Source: Plantactinospora sp. KBS50
Lineage (GTDB): Bacteria > Actinomycetota > Actinomycetes > Mycobacteriales > Micromonosporaceae
Assembly: GCF_002285795.1 (NCBI RefSeq)
Contig: NZ_CP022961.1
Span: forward strand, 4,096,001-4,160,000
Length of the DNA: 64,000 bases
Direction of reading: 5' to 3'
Each line of letters begins with the position of its first letter. Position 1 is the stretch's first letter. Both the position numbers and the translations under genes were made by a program. Under the pieces are notes generated by a model, which was not told where the DNA came from, did not search any database, and saw nothing but the letters and a program-made list of their open reading frames with translations. Shown in pieces: positions 1-7,869 of the stretch.

Positions 1-497
1 CAGATCCGCGGCCCGGGTTGCGTCGGCGGCGCCGGCCGGAGCGCGATGTCGTCGAACCGCCAGAACCGGCCCCGGTGCGACGCCGGCCGGCCGGACCACA
101 GCGCCCGCACCACGCGCAGCGTCTCGTCGGCCCGCGCGCCCCGCTCGGCGGTCGGCACCCCGACCGCCTCGAACTCCGGCGGGTACTCCCCGCCCACCCC
201 GATGCCCAGTTCGAAGCGGCCACCCGAGACGATGTCGGTCGTCGCGGCCAGCTTCGCCAGCAGCGCGGCCGGATAGAGCGGCGCGAGGGTCACCGCGCTC
301 AGCAGCCTGACCCGGCTGGTCACCGCGGCCGCGTGCGCGAGCACGACGAACGCGTTGGCCGTCGGGCCGTGGAAGCTGACGTGCTCGCCGATGGCCAGGT
401 AGTCGTAGCCGGCCGCCTCGACGAGCGTCGCGGCGGCGGTCCAGTCGGTCAGGTCGAAGGGGAGCGTCAGGCCGACCTCGAAGCGTGGATCAGGCAC
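1..497 (-). CDS. LLM-class flavin-dependent oxidoreductase, C-terminus cut by window edge
   Basis: About 165 N-terminal residues are visible, starting VPDPRFEVGLTLPFD. Later segments DYLAIGEHV, VRLLSAVTLAPLYPA and GGRFELGIGVGGEYPPEF are the usual barrel strands of luciferase-like F420- or FMN-dependent monooxygenases and reductases, and the sequence runs off the window at PGPRI, a normal mid-barrel segment. The GTG start overlaps the stop of the upstream CoA-transferase by 8 nt, so it is the tenth gene of the minus-strand catabolic operon and probably translationally coupled. Family membership is clear. The cofactor (F420 or FMN) and substrate cannot be read from this part; by context it would act on a catabolic intermediate. 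Confidence 0.85.
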   Translation of the reverse strand, partial: MPDPRFEVGLTLPFDLTDWTAAATLVEAAGYDYLAIGEHVSFHGPTANAFVVLAHAAAVTSRVRLLSAVTLAPLYPAALLAKLAATTDIVSGGRFELGIGVGGEYPPEFEAVGVPTAERGARADETLRVVRALWSGRPASHRGRFWRFDDIALRPAPPTQPGPRI

Positions 498-1614
498 CGA
501 TCCCCCACCGCTTGAGCAGTTCCGCGCCGCCGTCGCCGGGCAGGCACGGCAGGCCGCGGACCTCGGACGGCGTCCGGGAGAAGCGCGGGGCCGGCTGCGG
601 CTGGCGCAGGCCGAACGACTCGGCCAGCACGCCGCGCGCCGACAGGTGCGGTTCGTCGAACACCTCGTGGACCTCCAGGATCGGCGTCACGCAGCCGTCG
701 GTGTGCGCGAACAGGTCCCGCCACTCGTCGCGGGTACGGGTGCGGAACACCTCGGCCAACCGCTCGCGCATGGCCGGCCAGCGGGCCGGGTCGCGGCGCT
801 CGGCGAAGTGCGCCGGATCGGCGCCGGAGAGCGCGAGGAACTCGGCGAAGAAGCCGTCCTCGATGGCGCCGAAGGCGACCCGGCCGCCGTCCGCGGTGTC
901 GTAGATGTCGTAGTAGGGCGCCCCGCCGTCGAGGAAGTTGGTGCCGCGCTCGCCCCAGCGGCCCGCGAGCCGCTGGCCGTGCACGAAGGTGGTCAGCAGC
1001 GCGGCGCCGTCCACGATGGCCGTGTCGACCACCTGGCCGCGGCCGGAACGTGCCCGTTCGACAAGCGCGCCCAGCGCACCGATCACGGCCATGAAGGCGC
1101 CGCTGGCGTAGTCGCCGAGCAGGTTGAGCGGGATCGCCGGCCGGCCGGCCCGCGGGCCGAGCAGACCCAGCAACCCGGACAGCGCCACGTAGTTGGCGTC
1201 GTGGCCGGCGGTCCGCGCCAACGGCCCGTGTTGTCCCCAGCCGGTGATCCGCACGAACACCAGGCGCGGGTTGACCGCCGCGCATTCCCGCGGTCCGACG
1301 CCGAGGCGTTCCATCACGCCGGGCCGGTACCCCTCAAGCAGGACGTCGGCCCTGGCCACCGCTTCGAGGAACAGCGCCCGGCCGGCCGGCGACTTCAGGT
1401 CGACGCGGACCGACGAGCGGCCCCGGTTGACCAGGTTGTACTCCTCCGCGCTGTTGTAGTCCACCGTCTGCGCCTCGTCCGGCCGGTCCACCCGCAGCAC
1501 GTCGGCGCCCATGTCGGAGAGCATCATCGCGGCGAACGGGCCCGGACCCAGCCCGGCGACCTCGATCACCCGCAGACCCGACAGCACGCCGCCGGTCGGC
1601 CCGGTGCCCGTCAC
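490..1614 (-). CDS. CaiB/BaiF-type CoA-transferase (family III), 374 aa
   Basis: The N-terminus LSGLRVIEVAGLGPGPFAAMMLSDMGADVLRVDRP is the signature of the family that includes formyl-CoA transferase, CaiB and alpha-methylacyl-CoA racemase. The later NLVNRGRSSVRVDLKSPAGR and YRPGVMERLGVGP segments also fit, and the length is normal. The GTG start overlaps the ligase stop by 4 nt (GTGA) and the stop overlaps the next gene by 8 nt. A transferase moves CoA between carboxylates; a racemase epimerises 2-methylacyl-CoA. The arrangement DANYVALSGLLGLLG is compatible with the racemase branch, but I cannot separate the two. Placement beside a CaiC-like ligase means that the operon has two ways to make or exchange acyl-CoA. 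Confidence 0.88.
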   Translation of the reverse strand: MTGTGPTGGVLSGLRVIEVAGLGPGPFAAMMLSDMGADVLRVDRPDEAQTVDYNSAEEYNLVNRGRSSVRVDLKSPAGRALFLEAVARADVLLEGYRPGVMERLGVGPRECAAVNPRLVFVRITGWGQHGPLARTAGHDANYVALSGLLGLLGPRAGRPAIPLNLLGDYASGAFMAVIGALGALVERARSGRGQVVDTAIVDGAALLTTFVHGQRLAGRWGERGTNFLDGGAPYYDIYDTADGGRVAFGAIEDGFFAEFLALSGADPAHFAERRDPARWPAMRERLAEVFRTRTRDEWRDLFAHTDGCVTPILEVHEVFDEPHLSARGVLAESFGLRQPQPAPRFSRTPSEVRGLPCLPGDGGAELLKRWGIGA

Positions 1615-3211
1615 GAGTCCACGCCGAGGTGGCGGTTCGTGGCCGCGTCCCAGGTGGAGGCCGTCCGCCAGGACTCGCGCAGCGCACCCTTGCGGACCTT
1701 CTGGGTCGGGGTCTTCGGCAACTCGTCGACCCACTCCACGTACCTCGGCACCATGAAGCGCGGCAGCCGCTCGACCAGTTCGTTGCGGAGTTCGGCCTCG
1801 GTCATCGCGGCGCCGGCGCGGCGGACCACCACGATCTTGACCTCCTCCTCGCCGACCTCGGAGGGAACCCCCACCGCGGCGCAGTCGGCCACGCCGTCCA
1901 CCGCCCGCACCTCGGCTTCGAGTTCGAGCGACGAGATGTTCTCGCCCCGCCGCCGGATGGTGTCCTTGATCCGGTCGAGGAAGTAGAAGTTCCCGTCCTC
2001 GTCCTGACGGAACGCGTCGCCGGTGTGCAGCCACTGGTTGCGCCACGCGGCGACCGTCGCCTCCGGCATGTCCCAGTAGCCGGCCATCAGCGCCCACGGC
2101 CGTTCGGCGCGCACCACCAGTTCGCCGACCTCGCCGACCGGTACCGGCTCGTCGTCCCGGTCGACCAGCAGCACGCGGTAGCCGGGCCGCACCCGGCCGC
2201 AACTGGTGTCGTTGGCCAGGTCGAAGCCGTCGCTGACCAGCGGGATGCTGAGCTCGGTCATGTTGTAGACGGTCCACACCCGCACGTCGAAGCGTTCGCA
2301 GAACTCGGCGACCCGGGTGACCAGCGGCACGACCAGGACGCTGTGCAGCGGGTTGTCCCGGTCCGACGGGCTCGGCGCGGCGTTGACCAGGAACAGCGCC
2401 ATCGTGCCCAGCAGTTCGGTCGAGGTGCAGCCGTACCGGCGTACCTCCGGCCAGAAGAGGTCGGTCTTGAAGGCCGGGCGCAGCACCACCCGCCCGCCCA
2501 GCAGCGCCATCAGGTGCAGCGGCGCGCGGGAGGCCATGTGGTGGAACGGGTACGGGCTGTAGTAGCACGGGTCCAGGTCCCGATACTCGTCGTTGTGCGT
2601 CCGCCCGTCCGCGGCGCTGCCACCGGTCGGCATCCAGCCGATCGCGGTCTCGTGCAGCTGCATCCAGGAGATGATCACCCCTTGGACGGGCCGGTCGTGC
2701 CGGAGGTGAACATCACCGAGGCGGTTCCGGAGAGCCGGTTCGGCGGGACCGGGTCCGTCGGGGCCGGGGTCCGCAGTTCGGGCAGCGGGTCGGCCGCGCC
2801 GGCGGGGCCGACCACGACCGTGCGGAGCGCCCCGCCCGGCCCGGTCAGCTCGGTGATCCGGGCCGCGCAGGAGGCGTGCACCACCGCGACCGCGGCCCGG
2901 GACGTGGTCAGGTAGTGCCGCAGCAGCGAACCGCGGTAGTCGACGTTGCCCGGCACCTCCACCGCGCCGAGGTAGCCGATGCCCAGCCAGATCGCCACGC
3001 TCTCCGGCTCGTTCAGCAGCATGGTGGCCACCGGGTCGCCGGGGCGCACCCCGAGCGCCGCCAACGCCGCCGCCCAGCGCCGGGCGCGTTCGTGGATCTC
3101 GCCGTAGGTGACCTCGCGGTCGGCCACCGCGTCGATGACGAAGACCCGCTCGGGGCACTCCGCTGCCCGCTGGGCGACCAGCGTGGGCAGGGCGATCGGC
3201 GCGTCGGTCAT
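1611..3211 (-). CDS. CaiC-like acyl-CoA ligase (AMP-forming), frameshifted as assembled
   Basis: Two reading frames together give one ANL-superfamily ligase. The N-terminal part (start ATG 3211, ribosome site GGGAG) ends at a TGA at 2675-2677 directly after the A3 motif FTSGTTGPSKG. The next frame resumes at once with VIISWMQLHETAIGWM and carries YNMTE (A5), WLHTGDAF (A7), the CaiC-like DRIKDTIRRRGENISS (A8) and the C-terminal lysine motif PKTPTQKVRKG (A10). One extra G in the GGGG run at 2678-2681 restores 533 codons with no other fault, a normal family length. Restored, it would activate a carboxylic acid to its acyl-CoA via the adenylate. It overlaps the CoA-transferase by 4 nt. As assembled it is a pseudogene; I favour a homopolymer undercall because every motif is intact. 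Confidence 0.85.
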
Positions 3212-3223
3212 GGCTGCTCCCAA

Positions 3224-3793
3224 TCAGGTTTCCGCCAGCACGGACCGCGCCCAGAGGTCGACGATCGCATTGCTCACGTCTTCGATTGATCGTTTCGGCT
3301 CCACGTGCAGCACGAAGCTCATGTACGCGAACTGCTCGGTCATCGCGCCCAGCAGCGACGCCGAGAGGTCGATGTCGATGTCGGCCCGCACGACGCCGCC
3401 CTGTTGCCCGCGTTCCAGCGCGCCGGTGATCCGCTTGAAGAAGCGCCCCCTGGCCTGGTTCCACAGTTCCCGGACCTCCGCGTCGGTCTGCGAGACCTCG
3501 ACCAGCAGCGCCATCAGGTCGCTGCCGTCCTGGTACAGCTCGAGATAGCGCTTGGTGGTCAGGTACATGGACCGCTTCGGGTCGCTCGGATCCCAGGGCG
3601 AGCGGGCCAGCACGTAGAAGTCGTCCAGCAGTTGTTCCAGCAGCGCCATCAGCATCTGCCGCTTGTCGTCGAAGTAGCGGTAGAAGGTGCCGTTCGACGC
3701 GCCGGCCTCCTCGACGATGTCGGCGACCCGCGAACCCGCGAACCCGTCCCGGGCGAACACGGTCCGCGCCGCGCCCAGCAGGCTCGCCTTCAT
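3224..3793 (-). CDS. TetR-family transcriptional regulator (true start probably 3885)
   Basis: The first 45 residues (LLGAARTVFARDGFAGSRVADIVEEAGASNGTFYRYF, in pieces) are the TetR helix-turn-helix; the rest is an all-helical ligand domain. As assembled, the first start is ATG 3793, leaving no residues ahead of helix 1. In another frame, ATG 3885 has a much better ribosome site (GGAAGGGA), overlaps the MaoC stop by 8 nt as neighbouring genes do, and encodes about 30 residues ending KTPG directly before GHRMKASLLGAARTVF. One extra base in the CCCCCGGGG run near 3800-3808 joins the two into a 220-aa protein. It sits inside the operon and is the likely reader of the palindromes at 9447 and 15535, which is inference. 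Confidence 0.85.
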   Translation of the reverse strand: MKASLLGAARTVFARDGFAGSRVADIVEEAGASNGTFYRYFDDKRQMLMALLEQLLDDFYVLARSPWDPSDPKRSMYLTTKRYLELYQDGSDLMALLVEVSQTDAEVRELWNQARGRFFKRITGALERGQQGGVVRADIDIDLSASLLGAMTEQFAYMSFVLHVEPKRSIEDVSNAIVDLWARSVLAET

Positions 3794-3877
3794 CCGGTGT
3801 CCCCGGGGGTCTTCGGCACGAGGTCGCCGCCGGTCTCCGGAACCGGCCTGGACGAGTCGGTCCTCGTGCCGCGCTTG

Positions 3878-4342
3878 TCAACCATGGGATGTCCCTTCCG
3901 CGCTGCCGGGCTGGAGTGGCAGCAGTGCTCCACGCTGAAGACTGGCCCAGTTGACCACGAGCTTCACAGCGGACCGCTGATCGACGCACTCCAGGTGCAG
4001 CAGGCACACGTAGCAGCCGGGCCGGCTGGCCGAGGGGCGCTGCGCCACGTCCGCGACGCGGACCCGGACCGTGTCGCCGACCAGCGTGGGGCGGGCCATC
4101 CTGACGTCGACGCCGAGGAAGGCGATCGGGTCGGAACCGTTGGAGCGCAGGTACCTGGACTGCACCAGCAGCCCGCTGCAGATCGCCAGCGTCCCCAGCC
4201 CGTGCAGCACCGGCGCGCCGAACAGGCCGGCGCCGGCCGCGGTGTGGTCCAGGTGGTACGGGCCGAAGTCTCCGCTGAACCCGGCGAAGTTCACGATGTC
4301 GGCCTCGGTGACCGTGCGGCCGTCGGTCTCGAACGGGGTCAC
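3878..4342 (-). CDS. MaoC-like hotdog dehydratase-family protein, 154 aa
   Basis: The segment VTEADIVNFAGFSGDFGPYHLD followed by FGAPVLHGLGTLAICSGLL matches the MaoC/hydratase-2 hotdog fold: the first strand with the D/H hydration site (GDFGPYHLD, close to the usual GDxNPxH) and the GxPVxHG helix. The usual Asn-Pro is replaced by Gly-Pro. The GTG start overlaps the alcohol dehydrogenase stop by 4 nt. Such single-domain proteins hydrate enoyl-CoA, alone or as heterodimers; three of them in one operon suggests paired subunits or successive beta-oxidation rounds. The substrate is unknown. Confidence 0.83.
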   Translation of the reverse strand: MTPFETDGRTVTEADIVNFAGFSGDFGPYHLDHTAAGAGLFGAPVLHGLGTLAICSGLLVQSRYLRSNGSDPIAFLGVDVRMARPTLVGDTVRVRVADVAQRPSASRPGCYVCLLHLECVDQRSAVKLVVNWASLQRGALLPLQPGSAEGTSHG

Positions 4343-5436
4343 AGGGTCACCACCGGCTTGACCACCGTTCCCGCCCGCATCGCCGCGGCCGCCTCCTCGA
4401 AGCGGGGAAACGCGAACGGCGTGGCCAGTTCCGCAACGGGCAGGCCGCCGGAGCGCCACAGCCGGACCAGGCGGGGAATGAACAGGCGCGGGTTGCTGTC
4501 TCCGGCGGTGGTGCCCCGGATGGTGCGCCCGGACAGCAACTGGGACGCGTCCAGCAGCGTCTGCGAGCGCGGCGGGACGGCGCCGACGACCACGCACGTG
4601 CCGAGGCGGTCGAGGGCGCGCACGGCGTCCGGAAGGACGGCCGGCACGCCGGTGCAGTCGAAGACGAACGTGGCGCCTCCGCCGGTGGCCCGGCGGATCT
4701 GCCTGACCGTCGAGCCGTCCGCGTCCAGCGCGGCGTGCGCGCCGAGGTCGGTCGCCCGTTGGCGGCGGGCGGGGTCGCGGTCCACCGCGATGACCGGGTC
4801 GCAGCCGGCCAGCCGGGCCACCGCGATCGCGCTCAGTCCGACCGCGCCGGCGCCGTAGACGACGGCGGAGTCGCCGGGTCGCGGCCGGGCCACGTTGATC
4901 ACCGCGCCCGCGCCGGCCTGGACGCTGCATCCGAGCGCGCCGAGCCAGGCCAGGTCCTCCCCCACGTCGACCGGCACCGCGCCGCTCTCGTGCACGATCG
5001 CGTGCCGCGCGAAGCTGGACTGGCCGAAGAACCGGGTGTACACCTCGCCGCCGTCGTCGAGCGTCCCGACCGGCTCGCCCGTGCCCCCGCCGGAGCCGTA
5101 GTTGAGCCGCAGGCTGCGGGTGCAGTAGCCGACGTTGCCCGCGATGCACTGCGGACAGTCGCCGCAGAACCGGAAGGAGAGGATGACCTGGTCGCCCGGG
5201 GCCAGCGCGGTCACCTGCGCGCCGACCCGCTCGACGACGCCGGCGCCCTCGTGACCGCAGACGATGGGGAACGGCGTCTCGTACAGCGTGCCGTCCCGCA
5301 CCGCGAGATCCGTGTGGCACATGCCGACCCCGACGAGCGCGACGACCACCTCCCGCGGGCCGGGCGCCGGCAGGGTGACCTCCCGCGGCAGGAACGGGGC
5401 TCCAGGTGCCGTCACGACGGCGGCCTCCGTCCTCAT
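4339..5436 (-). CDS. Zn-dependent alcohol dehydrogenase (aryl/allyl alcohol type), 365 aa
   Basis: Medium-chain dehydrogenase with catalytic zinc ligands C40, H61-E62 and C170 in the usual positions, the four structural-zinc cysteines C91, C94, C97 and C105, and the Rossmann motif VVYGAGAVGLSAIAVARL at about 192-209 followed by an acidic residue (AVDRD) indicating NAD. Length is typical. It should oxidise a primary alcohol to the aldehyde that the operon's aldehyde dehydrogenase then takes to the acid. The ATG overlaps the upstream MaoC stop (ATGA). The closest family style is benzyl-alcohol dehydrogenase, but aromatic specificity is not shown by the sequence. Confidence 0.9.
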   Translation of the reverse strand: MRTEAAVVTAPGAPFLPREVTLPAPGPREVVVALVGVGMCHTDLAVRDGTLYETPFPIVCGHEGAGVVERVGAQVTALAPGDQVILSFRFCGDCPQCIAGNVGYCTRSLRLNYGSGGGTGEPVGTLDDGGEVYTRFFGQSSFARHAIVHESGAVPVDVGEDLAWLGALGCSVQAGAGAVINVARPRPGDSAVVYGAGAVGLSAIAVARLAGCDPVIAVDRDPARRQRATDLGAHAALDADGSTVRQIRRATGGGATFVFDCTGVPAVLPDAVRALDRLGTCVVVGAVPPRSQTLLDASQLLSGRTIRGTTAGDSNPRLFIPRLVRLWRSGGLPVAELATPFAFPRFEEAAAAMRAGTVVKPVVTL

Positions 5437-5867
5437 GGCCGCACCCGGAACGTGCGGTGCAGCGACGCCACGACGTCGCCGCGCTGGTTGGTCCCGGTCA
5501 GCCGGGTACGCACCAGGACCGTGCCGCCGGCACCGGGCGAGACGTCCAGCACCTCGCTGCTGGCGGTCAGCGTGTCCCCGGCGTACACCGGGGTGCGGAA
5601 CCGCAGGTCCTCGATGCCCGCCTCGGTCAGCTCGGCGCTGCCCCAGCCGGCCGTCGCCAGACCGGTGACGATGGCCAGCACACAGCCGCCCACCACGATC
5701 CGCTCGGTGAAGGCGCCGTCCAGCAGCCGCCGGGCCGCCTCCACGTTGAAGTGGACCTGCGCCGTGTTCAACGAGCCCAGCGTGGCCAGCATGTTGTCCG
5801 CGTCGGTGACCGTGCGGGAGTACGGGTGGGTCAGCACCGCGCCGGCGGCGATCTCGGACGGTCTCAC
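5433..5867 (-). CDS. MaoC-like hotdog protein, 144 aa
   Basis: A short hotdog-fold protein: HPYSRTVTDADNMLATLGSLNTAQVHFN gives the first strand and the N-x-x-x-x-H hydration loop, and ERIVVGGCVLAIVTGLATAGW gives the central helix. The later IEDLRFRTPVYAGDTL is the normal strand of MaoC dehydratases. GTG start, overlapping the previous stop by 4 nt. The helix starts VVGGC rather than the usual PVxHG, so activity may depend on a partner. The adjacent hotdog gene at 5864 is the obvious candidate for a heterodimer. Confidence 0.82.
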   Translation of the reverse strand: MRPSEIAAGAVLTHPYSRTVTDADNMLATLGSLNTAQVHFNVEAARRLLDGAFTERIVVGGCVLAIVTGLATAGWGSAELTEAGIEDLRFRTPVYAGDTLTASSEVLDVSPGAGGTVLVRTRLTGTNQRGDVVASLHRTFRVRP

Positions 5868-6346
5868 GCGATCCCCCCGGTGCTGCTCAACGGCACAAGG
5901 TTCGACCGGTCGTACCGGATCACCGCGCCCACCGGGCCGGGGACCCAGCCGACGGTCTCCCAGGTGACGATGCCCCAGCCGGGCCGGCTGGCCGAGAGGC
6001 GCCGATCCCGGACCGTCGATCGGGCGCGGACGCTCATTCCGGGATGCACCGGAGCGAGGAACTCGATGCGATCCGCGCCCAGGAAGGGTCCGGCGCTCTC
6101 GGTCAGCTCGCGCACGCTCAGCCCGAGCACGAGGTTGAACACGTACAGCGGATTGACCACCAGGTCGGCGTGCCCGGCCTCGACGGCCCGGTCGGCGTCC
6201 AGGTAGATCGGGTTGTGGTGGTGGAACATGGCGCTGAACCCGGCGGCGTCGGCGGGGTAGACGGTCCGGGACTGCTCATGCTCGATCACCATGCCGACCT
6301 CGAACTCGTCGAAGTACCGGCTGGGGCTCAGCCGCGCGGCGCCCAT
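5864..6346 (-). CDS. MaoC-like hotdog protein, 160 aa
   Basis: Starts MGAARLSPSRYFDEFEVGMVIEH, the normal opening of MesD/MaoC-type mesaconyl or enoyl-CoA hydratases (YFEDFxVGxxxxH), then TVYPADAAGFSAMFHHHNPIYLD with the HNPxYxD hydration loop intact. IEFLAPVHPGMSVRARSTV is the following strand. The ATG overlaps the aldehyde dehydrogenase stop by one base (TGATG). It is the most canonical of the three hotdog proteins in the operon and therefore the likeliest catalytic one. The opening resembles enzymes acting on branched or dicarboxylic acyl-CoAs, but the substrate is not proven. Confidence 0.85.
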   Translation of the reverse strand: MGAARLSPSRYFDEFEVGMVIEHEQSRTVYPADAAGFSAMFHHHNPIYLDADRAVEAGHADLVVNPLYVFNLVLGLSVRELTESAGPFLGADRIEFLAPVHPGMSVRARSTVRDRRLSASRPGWGIVTWETVGWVPGPVGAVIRYDRSNLVPLSSTGGIA

Positions 6347-7860
6347 CAGATCGACCGCCCGTTCAGCCCGAGCCAGATGGTCTTCTCCTCGGTGTAGAAG
6401 TCGAGGTGATGTGGTCCGAGGTCGCGGCCGACGCCGGAGTCCCGGAACCCGCCGAAGGGCACCGCCGGGTGCACGATGCCGTACCCGTTGACCCAGACGT
6501 TGCCGGCCGAGACCTGCTGGGCGACGGCCAGGGCGGTCTCGGTGTCGCCGCTCCAGACCCCCGCGGCGAGGCCGTAGGGCGTCTCGTTGGCCAACCGCAC
6601 CGCCTCGTCCCGGTCGTCGAACTCCTGCAACACGACGACCGGCCCGAAGATCTCCTCGCGTACGGCGGGATGTCCGGCGTCGAGCCCGGACAGCACGGTC
6701 GGTTCGAAGAAGTAACCGTCGTACGAGGTCCGCGCGCGGGAGCCGCCGGTCAGCACCGTGCCGCCGTCGGCCACCGCCCGGTCCACGTAGCCGCGGACCC
6801 GGTCGAACTGCCGCTCGGTGATCAGCGGTCCGAACGTCGAGCCGGGGGCCAGCCCGTGCCCGACGGTCACCGTGCCGGCCAGCTCCACCAGGCGGTTGGC
6901 CAGGTCCTTCGCGATGGAGCGGTGCACCACGATCCGGCTGCCCGCAGCGCACATCTGGCCGGCGTTCTGATAGATGCCGCGGAACAGCGCCGGTGCCGCC
7001 GCCGCGAGGTCGGTGTCCGGGAAGACGACCTGCGGGGACTTCCCGCCCAGCTCCAGACCGACCGGCACCAGCCGGGCGCCACCGTCCCGGCCGATGCGCC
7101 GGCCGACGTCGGTGGAGCCGGTGAAGGTGATCGCCCGGACGTTCCGGTCGGCGACCAGTGCCGCGCCGGCCTCGTCGCCCACCCCGGTGACGACGTTGAC
7201 CAGGCCCGGGGGCAGCCCCGACCCGACGAGGAGTTCGGCGATGCGCAGCGTGGCCAGCGAGGCGTGCTCGGACGGCTTCAGCACGACGGCGTTTCCGCAG
7301 GACAGCGCCGGCGCGGCCTTGAAGCCGACCAGGATCGTCGGGAAGTTCCAGGCGGTGATGGCGGCGCAGACGCCGAGCGGCTCGCGCACCGACGCGGCGA
7401 GCACGCCCGGGTGCGGTCGCGTGGTGCGCCCGTCGACCAGGTTGGCCAGGCCGGCGAAGTAGCGGAACGCGTCCGAGGTCCACCAGGCCTCCCCGGAGGC
7501 GTCGGTCAGCGGCTTGCCGGTGTCGATCGATTCCAGCGTGGCGATCTCGGCGATGTTCGCGCGCAGCGTCACCGCCGCCTGCATCAGCAGCTCGGCCCGC
7601 TTGCTCGGGCGCAGCCGGCGCCACCTCTCGAACGCCGCGTGCGCGTCGGCCACCGCGACGGCCACGTCGTCGCGGTCGCCGGCCGCGATCGACCCGACCA
7701 CCCCGCCGGTGCCCGGATCGATCACGGGCAGCGTACGGCCGGCCCGGGCCGGGACCCGGGCACCGCCGATGAAGTGGGCCGGCTCGCGGTCCAGCCAGCG
7801 GGACAGCCGGTCCCGCAGGTCCGGGTCGATGGCGTCGTAGACGTGCTCCGAAAGGCTCAT
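6346..7860 (-). CDS. NAD(P)-dependent aldehyde dehydrogenase, 504 aa
   Basis: All ALDH-superfamily landmarks are present in order: N172 in TAWNFP, the NAD-binding K195 region (VVLKPSE), FTGST at 246-250, general base E270 in GLELGGK, catalytic C304 in QNAGQMCAAGSR, EEIFGPVV and the C-terminal PFGGFRDSGVGRDLG. It oxidises an aldehyde to the carboxylate, following the alcohol dehydrogenase encoded in the same operon. ATG start with AGGGGAAG in front; nine bases separate it from the carboxyltransferase stop. Betaine- or gamma-aminobutyraldehyde-type enzymes share this pattern, so the substrate cannot be assigned from motifs. Confidence 0.92.
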   Translation of the reverse strand: MSLSEHVYDAIDPDLRDRLSRWLDREPAHFIGGARVPARAGRTLPVIDPGTGGVVGSIAAGDRDDVAVAVADAHAAFERWRRLRPSKRAELLMQAAVTLRANIAEIATLESIDTGKPLTDASGEAWWTSDAFRYFAGLANLVDGRTTRPHPGVLAASVREPLGVCAAITAWNFPTILVGFKAAPALSCGNAVVLKPSEHASLATLRIAELLVGSGLPPGLVNVVTGVGDEAGAALVADRNVRAITFTGSTDVGRRIGRDGGARLVPVGLELGGKSPQVVFPDTDLAAAAPALFRGIYQNAGQMCAAGSRIVVHRSIAKDLANRLVELAGTVTVGHGLAPGSTFGPLITERQFDRVRGYVDRAVADGGTVLTGGSRARTSYDGYFFEPTVLSGLDAGHPAVREEIFGPVVVLQEFDDRDEAVRLANETPYGLAAGVWSGDTETALAVAQQVSAGNVWVNGYGIVHPAVPFGGFRDSGVGRDLGPHHLDFYTEEKTIWLGLNGRSI

Positions 7861-7869
7861 CGCTTCCCC

